In this document: positions 58,903 through 64,000 of the stretch, in pieces
How positions within the stretch are numbered: position 1 is the first letter of the stretch
How the letters are laid out: each line of letters opens with the position of its first letter
NCBI GenBank assembly: GCA_015055975.1
Contig: SVHF01000003.1
Span: 1-64,000 of the forward strand
DNA length: 64,000 bases
Source: Clostridiales bacterium
GTDB taxonomy: Bacteria > Bacillota > Clostridia > Christensenellales > UBA3700
Reading direction: 5' to 3'
The notes under the pieces: model-generated
The model's database searches: none
What the model saw: only the letters and a program-made list of their open reading frames with translations
What the model was told of the DNA's origin: nothing
Translations under genes and position numbers: made by a program

Positions 58903-60035
58903 TATTTTTGTAAATTCCTTTCTATAATTATTGCCTTTGCTAATTCATCTAAAGCCGTATCAATATCTTGATAGCTATCAAAAGTATCAAAAGATATACG
59001 AAGCATTCCGTTATGATAAGCTGGATCTAGATTTAGTGCTTGTGGGATTCTCTTTAACCCCTTCTTTGCAGAACAAGCAGACCCAGTCCCAATTATAATG
59101 TCTTTTGCTTCAAGTGTATGTACCACACCTTCTCCTCTAACATTTTTTAGAGAAAACGATACGATATATGGAGATGAATTCTCAATATTTGTATTGATAA
59201 TACAATCATCAAACTTAGATATATAGTCCATGATATATTTTTGCTTTTCTTTTGCGCCTTGCATTTCATCTAAAACACTTGGAATCTTCATATCTATAGC
59301 TTTAGAAAATGCAGCAATGCCTGGAACGTTTTCTGTAGCGGATCTGATATTATTTTCTTGACCGCCACCATAGATAAATGTCTTTGGATGAACAGATTCT
59401 TTAATATATATTGCCCCAACGCCTTTTGGCCCATGAATTTTATGAGAAGATATTGTATAAACATCTACTCCTAAATTTTTTAAATTTACTGGAATCTTTC
59501 CAAAAGCTTGTACACCATCTGAATGGAATATACATCTAGGGTTTATTTCTTTTGCAATTTGGCATAGCTCTCTAATTGGGTTAATAGCGCCTGTTTCGTT
59601 ACAAACATGCATAATTGAGCAAAAGATTACATCTTTCGTCATTTTCGCCCTAAAATCGGCTAAGATTACACGTCCGTAAGCATCTACATCTACAAAATCT
59701 AGGTCAAATCCTTGTTCTTTCATGTGGCATGCCATATTGTACACTGCAGCATGTTCAACAGAAGATATAAGGATTTTCCCTTTCTTTTGCTTAATTGAAG
59801 AGATAAATGCCATATTATCTCCTTCAGATCCTGACGCTGTGAAATAAATCTCTTGAGGATTTACAGATAATTTCTTGGCAAGATTTAATCTCGCTTGTTT
59901 TAAAGCTTCGCCACCAATCATAGATTGAGAATATAAAGCAGATGGATTGTAGTAAAGTTCACATGCGTATTTTTCATACACATCCATACACTCTTTATAC
60001 ATTCTTGTTGTAGCTGCATTATCTAAATAAATCAT
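58902..60035 (-). CDS. NifS/IscS-like cysteine desulfurase
   Basis: PLP enzyme releasing sulfur from cysteine, here most likely feeding ThiI (NifZ-type role). N-terminus IYLDNAATTR (residues 2-11), PLP Lys in SSHKIHGPKGVGA (about 196-208) and the catalytic Cys in GTGSACSAKKG (about 318-328). 377 aa. Overlaps the upstream membrane gene by 17 bases and thiI by one. Confidence 0.93.
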   Translation of the reverse strand: MIYLDNAATTRMYKECMDVYEKYACELYYNPSALYSQSMIGGEALKQARLNLAKKLSVNPQEIYFTASGSEGDNMAFISSIKQKKGKILISSVEHAAVYNMACHMKEQGFDLDFVDVDAYGRVILADFRAKMTKDVIFCSIMHVCNETGAINPIRELCQIAKEINPRCIFHSDGVQAFGKIPVNLKNLGVDVYTISSHKIHGPKGVGAIYIKESVHPKTFIYGGGQENNIRSATENVPGIAAFSKAIDMKIPSVLDEMQGAKEKQKYIMDYISKFDDCIINTNIENSSPYIVSFSLKNVRGEGVVHTLEAKDIIIGTGSACSAKKGLKRIPQALNLDPAYHNGMLRISFDTFDSYQDIDTALDELAKAIIIERNLQK

Positions 60036-60489
60036 AGTTCTCCTCGCAAGTTAAAGCTGCATACATAGTATCATCCAAAGATAGGATATACTTTTCGCCA
60101 TTTTTTAGTTCTACAAGATATTTATCAAAGATACATGTTTTTGAATAAATGTTCTTTGCTTCAACATCTTCACCATTATATAGCGAAATTGATTTAATTT
60201 CACTCTTTTTTACATTAATAAATGTAATTGGTTTTCTATAATAAATCTTATCTACTTTTAATTCGCCTTTATAATATGAAAACTCAACTTGATATGTCAT
60301 ATAAATAGTTGAGATTCTAAGACCCAAAAAGCCTATAAATATTAAAGCTATGTATAATATATACATATGGTCAATAATTGCTGATGGAATCATGAAGATA
60401 TTAACTAAATCTGTAAGCAATGCTATTGCTAAGATTGTTAAACGAAGTGGATTCAATTTATTGTTTTGATAAGTATATGAATGTCTCAT
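60019..60489 (-). CDS. hypothetical two-TM membrane protein
   Basis: 156 aa, unrecognised. Two membrane segments (about 17-38 and 43-65) are followed by a ~90-residue strand-rich cytoplasmic domain (VEFSYYKGELKVDKIYYRKPITFINVKKSEIKSISLY...) that resembles a PH-like domain of the bacterial YdbT/bPH type. It lies between mutS2 and the desulfurase, overlapping both (4 and 17 bases), so it is translated with them; a link to sulfur transfer is not supported by sequence. Confidence 0.7.
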   Translation of the reverse strand: MRHSYTYQNNKLNPLRLTILAIALLTDLVNIFMIPSAIIDHMYILYIALIFIGFLGLRISTIYMTYQVEFSYYKGELKVDKIYYRKPITFINVKKSEIKSISLYNGEDVEAKNIYSKTCIFDKYLVELKNGEKYILSLDDTMYAALTCEENYDLFR

Positions 60490-62846
60490 TTCTTCATTGT
60501 AACGATGGTAACACCCACATCGCCCTCACCGTATCCACCTAATCTATATGATGCCACATATTTTGACTTCTTTAGATATTCTTGCACTGCTTTACGAAGT
60601 ATTCCTTCACCTTTTCCGTGCACAATTCGAACCGTTTCGTATCCTTTTGCCTTAGCTTTTCCTAGATAATATTCAAGTTCATATAAAGCTTCGTCTGTAT
60701 TTTTGCCAATTAAATTTAATTCTGTTGAGATATCAAAAGAATAATCTCCTGCAAACTTTACAGATACATTCTTTTTCTTTTCTTCTTTTGGTTGATTTAC
60801 CTTTACTTTTTCAAGCTCTTTTAATTTAACGTTCATAGTTAGAACGCCAACTTTAACTTGAGCTTCTTTTTTATTTTGAGCTATGCTCAATACTTTTCCT
60901 ATTTCATTTAAAGCCTTAACAAATACATCATCGCCAACTTGAATTTCGCCACTCACTTTGTTGTAATGCATCGTCTCTTTAGATTGAACTTGCATCTTTT
61001 CTAATTGTTTCTTTAGTTTTCTTGCTTCAAATAATGCTTGTTCATCACCTTGTTGGACTTTTTCTTTCAATTCTTCAACTAATTCTTCAGCTTCATCTAG
61101 ATAATCGCCTAATACTTCTTTAGCGCTCTTTTGTAATTTTTCTTCAAGCTTTGCTTTCTTTTGCTCTTCAATTTCAATTAATTTGTTGTAGTATTCTAGC
61201 TTTTCGTCTATTTCTTTTAATTCGTCGAGTGCCTTTTGTTTTAGATCTTCAGCTTCCTTTCTTGTAATTTCAGCACCACGGATTATGTTATTGAATTTAT
61301 TATCTTCATCCGAAATCAAAGATTTCGCGTTATTTACGATATCTTCTTTTAATCCTAATAGTTTTGCTATCTCAAGCGCGTTTGATGATGCCGTTTGGCC
61401 CATAATTAAGCGATATGTAGGCTTAAATGTTACAGGCTCAAAATCCATACCAGCAATTGTTACATCATTTGAAGAATATGCAAATTCTTTCAATTCTTTA
61501 TAGTGAGATGTAACTATAGTTTTTACATGGCGCTCTTTTAGATATGAGATAACCGCAATAGCAAGCGCAGCTCCCTCGACTGGATCTGTTCCAGAGCCCA
61601 ACTCGTCTAGAAGAACTAAAGACTTGTCATTTGCCTTATTAACAATGTTAATAATTGTCATTAAGTGTGCTGAGAATGTAGATAAATTATTCTCTATTGA
61701 TTGTTGATCTCCGATATCACATAGAATATCTTCAAATATAGAAATCTTTGTGCCAACACGTGCTGGGACAAAGATTCCACTCATCGCCATAAGGGTTAGA
61801 ATGCCAACAAGTTTAATAGAAACTGTCTTACCACCTGTGTTTGGTCCAGATATTAAAAGCGTATTGTATTTTTCGCCTAACGATATTGAAACGGCTACCA
61901 CTCTAGATTTGTCAATTAGTGGATGTCTTCCCTCAATAATATCGATTTGGCCATTTGTATTTAAGTCTGGATAAATACCTTTTATAACTCTTGAATATTG
62001 AGCTTTTGCAAATATAATATCTAATTTTATGATAGTTTGATATGTTTCTACTATTTCATAGTAGCTAGCATCGATAGTATCCGATAGCATTCTTAAGATC
62101 TTTTCGATTTCTTGTTGCTCTTCTATCTCTAAAGAACGTAATTCATTATTTAATTCTACAATAGCAATTGGCTCAATAAATGTAGTTGAACCAGTTGAAC
62201 TTTGGTCATGAATTAAACCTTTAACCATCCCCTTATATGCAGTTTTAACTGGGATTACATAACGACCAGATCTAACAGTTACAATATTATCTTGCAAATA
62301 TGATGCATATTGAGAAGATGAAATATAACTTTGTAACTTCTCTCTTATCTTTCTATTTGTATTTGCAATTTCTTGGCGAACTTCATAAAGCTTTGATGAT
62401 GCATTTGAAGATACTTCAGTTTCAGAAACAATGCAAGAATCTATCTTTTCATCGATATCTGTAGCAACAAATATATGATTAGTTAACTCCTTAAGGAGTT
62501 GTACCTCGCCATCTGGGGCTGATAATATATTTTTCTTAGCAACTTTAGCAACTTTTATAGCACGAGCTACTTTTAATAATTGATCTGGATTTAGAGTTAC
62601 TCCACGATGTACAAGTTCTAATGATTCTGATATATCGTCAAAAGCAAGTGAGATATTTACTGCCATTTCATATAGAAGCTTATCTGCATCAGCTGTCAAA
62701 TCTAGCAGATATTTAACCTTTTCTATATCATTTTCAGGCATTTCTTTAAGAATTTGCTCTCTTGCTGGACGTGAAAACGCATAACTAGATACTAGTTTTA
62801 AGATTTCTTGATATTCTAAAACGTTCAATGTATTTTCGCTAATCAC
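60486..62846 (-). CDS. mutS2: MutS2 ribosome-associated / recombination-suppressing ATPase
   Basis: 786 aa MutS paralogue without mismatch-recognition domain. Walker A GPNTGGKTV (about residues 334-342), LLDELGSGTDPVEGAAL (about 411-427), a long coiled coil (about 500-620) and the C-terminal Smr nuclease-like domain LNLIGKNTDEALYELE...HGKGEGILR (about 710-780). Family members resolve collided ribosomes in Bacillus or limit recombination. Starts with GTG, 7 bases after an extended -10, no ribosome site. Leads the operon to the nitroreductase. Confidence 0.95.
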   Translation of the reverse strand: MISENTLNVLEYQEILKLVSSYAFSRPAREQILKEMPENDIEKVKYLLDLTADADKLLYEMAVNISLAFDDISESLELVHRGVTLNPDQLLKVARAIKVAKVAKKNILSAPDGEVQLLKELTNHIFVATDIDEKIDSCIVSETEVSSNASSKLYEVRQEIANTNRKIREKLQSYISSSQYASYLQDNIVTVRSGRYVIPVKTAYKGMVKGLIHDQSSTGSTTFIEPIAIVELNNELRSLEIEEQQEIEKILRMLSDTIDASYYEIVETYQTIIKLDIIFAKAQYSRVIKGIYPDLNTNGQIDIIEGRHPLIDKSRVVAVSISLGEKYNTLLISGPNTGGKTVSIKLVGILTLMAMSGIFVPARVGTKISIFEDILCDIGDQQSIENNLSTFSAHLMTIINIVNKANDKSLVLLDELGSGTDPVEGAALAIAVISYLKERHVKTIVTSHYKELKEFAYSSNDVTIAGMDFEPVTFKPTYRLIMGQTASSNALEIAKLLGLKEDIVNNAKSLISDEDNKFNNIIRGAEITRKEAEDLKQKALDELKEIDEKLEYYNKLIEIEEQKKAKLEEKLQKSAKEVLGDYLDEAEELVEELKEKVQQGDEQALFEARKLKKQLEKMQVQSKETMHYNKVSGEIQVGDDVFVKALNEIGKVLSIAQNKKEAQVKVGVLTMNVKLKELEKVKVNQPKEEKKKNVSVKFAGDYSFDISTELNLIGKNTDEALYELEYYLGKAKAKGYETVRIVHGKGEGILRKAVQEYLKKSKYVASYRLGGYGEGDVGVTIVTMKK

Positions 62847-62853
62847 GTAAATA

Positions 62854-62862
62854 ATATTAGCA
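62854..62862 (-). promoter_or_regulatory. extended -10 promoter of mutS2
   Basis: On the minus strand TGC-TAATAT (62854-62862), 7 bases before the GTG start. No -35 or ribosome site is visible. Confidence 0.5.
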
Positions 62863-62913
62863 TAATTAATATTTTTTATAAATATTTTGTGCGTATATAA
62901 AATGCGTGCTTGA

Positions 62914-63117
62914 TTATTTATTTAATTGATTTTCGTATAAAGAAAGTAAATATAAAGCAGATTCCCCATATAAACCAGTCTCATCATCGTCCAACAGCTC
63001 TATAACATTTGATGCATAGAATCTATCTCGCGCTTCTTCAATACTAATTTTGTATTTGTTTGCAATTAGCTCGATAGTTTGTGATATTAAGATTGTTTTT
63101 GAAAGAACGTGTTTCAT
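62914..63117 (-). CDS. small DUF3791-like protein (67 aa)
   Basis: A 67-residue helical protein, 'KTILISQTIELIANKYKISIEEARDRFYASNVIELLDDDETGLYGESALY', which resembles the DUF3791 type seen next to XRE regulators and putative toxins in gut Clostridia. The ATG at 63117 has AGAGG upstream and starts one base after the TGA of the upstream gene. An in-frame start at 63153 is possible but would overlap that gene. Function unknown; likely the second gene of an XRE two-gene module. Confidence 0.6.
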   Translation of the reverse strand: MKHVLSKTILISQTIELIANKYKISIEEARDRFYASNVIELLDDDETGLYGESALYLLSLYENQLNK

Positions 63118-63118
63118 A

Positions 63119-63559
63119 TCATCCTCTAGATAATCTTTTATCAATATATTCATTTAATGAATATGTAGACATACCATGCATATCTTCATAATCATCTTTC
63201 AATTCTTTAATAACACCAATTTCATTTAATTTACTGTATACAGAACTGCTACTTTGATTAACGCTATAAGCATATTGCTCGACACACATAACAATAAATC
63301 TATTAATCTTTTTGTCTAAAACGCTATTTACCCTTGTCGCCCTTCTTCTAGTCTCTTTCGCTTGCTCTTCGAAATTGATAGAAATGTTCAAATAGTTCAA
63401 TATTTTAAATAAAACATCAATTGAATAATTACCCTTTCCATTTTCAATGGAGCATAAAGTAACTCTAGTGATACCAACTTCCCTAGCTACATCATCCATT
63501 CTTAAATTTTTCTGTAATCTTTTGCTCTTAATTATTTTACCGATTTCTATCTTATTCAT
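63119..63559 (-). CDS. XRE-family regulator with C-terminal DUF3791-like domain
   Basis: An N-terminal helix-turn-helix of the Cro/XRE type occupies residues 4-60 (IGKIIKSKRLQKNLRMDDVAREVGITRVTLCSIENGKG). The C-terminal half (about 85-146, 'INRFIVMCVEQYAYSVNQSSSSVYSKL') resembles DUF3791. Such fusions often accompany toxins; none is visible next to it, but the left neighbour is a second DUF3791-like gene. The ATG lies 6 bases from a TATAAT, with no ribosome site, so it is probably leaderless and autoregulated by the dyad at 63585-63608. Confidence 0.75.
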   Translation of the reverse strand: MNKIEIGKIIKSKRLQKNLRMDDVAREVGITRVTLCSIENGKGNYSIDVLFKILNYLNISINFEEQAKETRRRATRVNSVLDKKINRFIVMCVEQYAYSVNQSSSSVYSKLNEIGVIKELKDDYEDMHGMSTYSLNEYIDKRLSRG

Positions 63560-63565
63560 ACTAAA

Positions 63566-63593
63566 ATTATATCACTAATAAAATTAATGTAAA
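63566..63593 (-). promoter_or_regulatory. leaderless-type promoter of the XRE gene
   Basis: On the minus strand TTTACA (63588-63593), 16 bases, TATAAT (63566-63571), then 6 bases to the ATG at 63559. Confidence 0.65.
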
Positions 63594-63608
63594 ATATATT
63601 ATACATTA
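63585..63608. promoter_or_regulatory. 7-bp dyad over the XRE promoter -35, candidate operator
   Basis: TAATGTA (63585-63591) and TACATTA (63602-63608) form a 24-base dyad with a 10-base spacer. It overlaps the -35 of the XRE promoter and could bind XRE itself. Confidence 0.45.
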
Positions 63609-63712
63609 TCTATCATATACATAAAAATATTGCAGCAAGAATAATTGCTATCTACTACCACAAGCAAAATTTATTATAAAATAAAAATATATATCGTATA
63701 GAGGCGAATAAT

Positions 63713-63991
63713 ATGAGAATTAATTTACGCGAGATATTTATTGAAAATATATTAAACAATTATGAAAGTTTTGACGATCCAAAATTCTTAAAGGATTATA
63801 ACGAAAAAGAAAGAAATATGTGGGATTTTATAGATTCTATTGGAAGAAGAAACATTGATAATCCTATTATTGATACAATAGTTGACAAGAATTGGTTAAA
63901 TAATGCCTTGGAAGTATTTAATTCTGGAATACAATCTAACGCAACGTTTGATTATACAGATTTCGTTAGTTTTATTTCAAAACACAAATAG
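63713..63991 (+). CDS. hypothetical protein (92 aa)
   Basis: Unrecognised, soluble, helical and Asn/Asp/Ile-rich, with no signal peptide or membrane segment. GAGG sits about 9 bases upstream. It is divergent from the XRE gene and shares its intergenic region, which hints that XRE may control both. It ends 9 bases from the window edge, so the operon to the right is unseen. It could belong to the accessory module. Confidence 0.6.
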   Translation: MRINLREIFIENILNNYESFDDPKFLKDYNEKERNMWDFIDSIGRRNIDNPIIDTIVDKNWLNNALEVFNSGIQSNATFDYTDFVSFISKHK

Positions 63992-64000
63992 TTTTATTAG

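Overview
The window is AT-rich bacterial DNA with AGA-biased arginine codons, AAGGAG-type ribosome binding sites and TTGACA/TATAAT promoters. It looks like the chromosome of an anaerobic, low-GC Gram-positive bacterium (Bacillota, Clostridia-like, probably an uncultured gut lineage). Gene-order hallmarks support this: rpsB-tsf-pyrH-frr-uppS-cdsA-dxr-rseP-ispG-(polC locus), rimP-nusA-ylxR-ylxQ-infB-rbfA-nrnA-truB-ribF, efp-asp23-nusB-folD-xseA-xseB-ispA-dxs-tlyA-nadK-argR-recN, and miaB-mutS-mutL-miaA-ynbB. A group-B-like [FeFe] hydrogenase and the MEP isoprenoid pathway fit an anaerobe. Coding density is above 90 percent and no prophage, CRISPR array or rRNA was seen.

Layout. 1-905: a possible insertion-sequence end, a small unknown gene and a DUF1292 gene. 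906-12291: translation, lipid and isoprenoid operon (rpsB to ispG), interrupted by a lipoprotein gene between pyrH and frr. It ends in a stand-alone PolC-like OB/exonuclease protein where full-length polC is expected. 12292-13815: divergent nucleoside kinase and an acidic zinc-ribbon protein. 13816-36529: the rimP-infB-ribF block, then efp, nusB, folD, exonuclease VII, ispA/dxs, tlyA, a second lipoprotein under a consensus promoter, nadK-argR-recN and purB. 36533-42276: tRNA-Trp, proC, rnhA, an alpha/beta hydrolase, an aquaporin, a candidate small RNA, an SGNH hydrolase and a Na/Pi transporter. 42298-46905: a regulatory island with a DUF308-like membrane protein, a membrane-anchored PadR regulator, a 633-base palindrome-rich intergenic region, a Xer-type recombinase, lexA and an orphan RelB-like antitoxin. 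47132-62846: minus-strand genes in two main operons (miaB-mutS-mutL-miaA-ynbB followed by the hydrogenase gene; mutS2 to nitroreductase). 62914-64000: an XRE regulator module and one unknown gene.

Most interesting signals. (1) At 39684-39806, a near-perfect sigma-54-type -24/-12 element lies exactly upstream of an intergenic segment that folds as three consecutive hairpins, the last a terminator: a candidate ~97-nt small RNA. (2) The polC position holds only N-terminal, OB and DEDDh exonuclease domains. (3) At least seven genes have TATAAT or TAATAT placed 6-8 bases before the start codon and no Shine-Dalgarno sequence, which predicts leaderless mRNAs. (4) The PadR/Xer/LexA/RelB island shares a 13-mer (AAAAGTGAACAAA) between its intergenic regions. 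(5) GCGCG-containing motifs recur in promoter regions. All functional calls come from reading the sequence; no database search was run.
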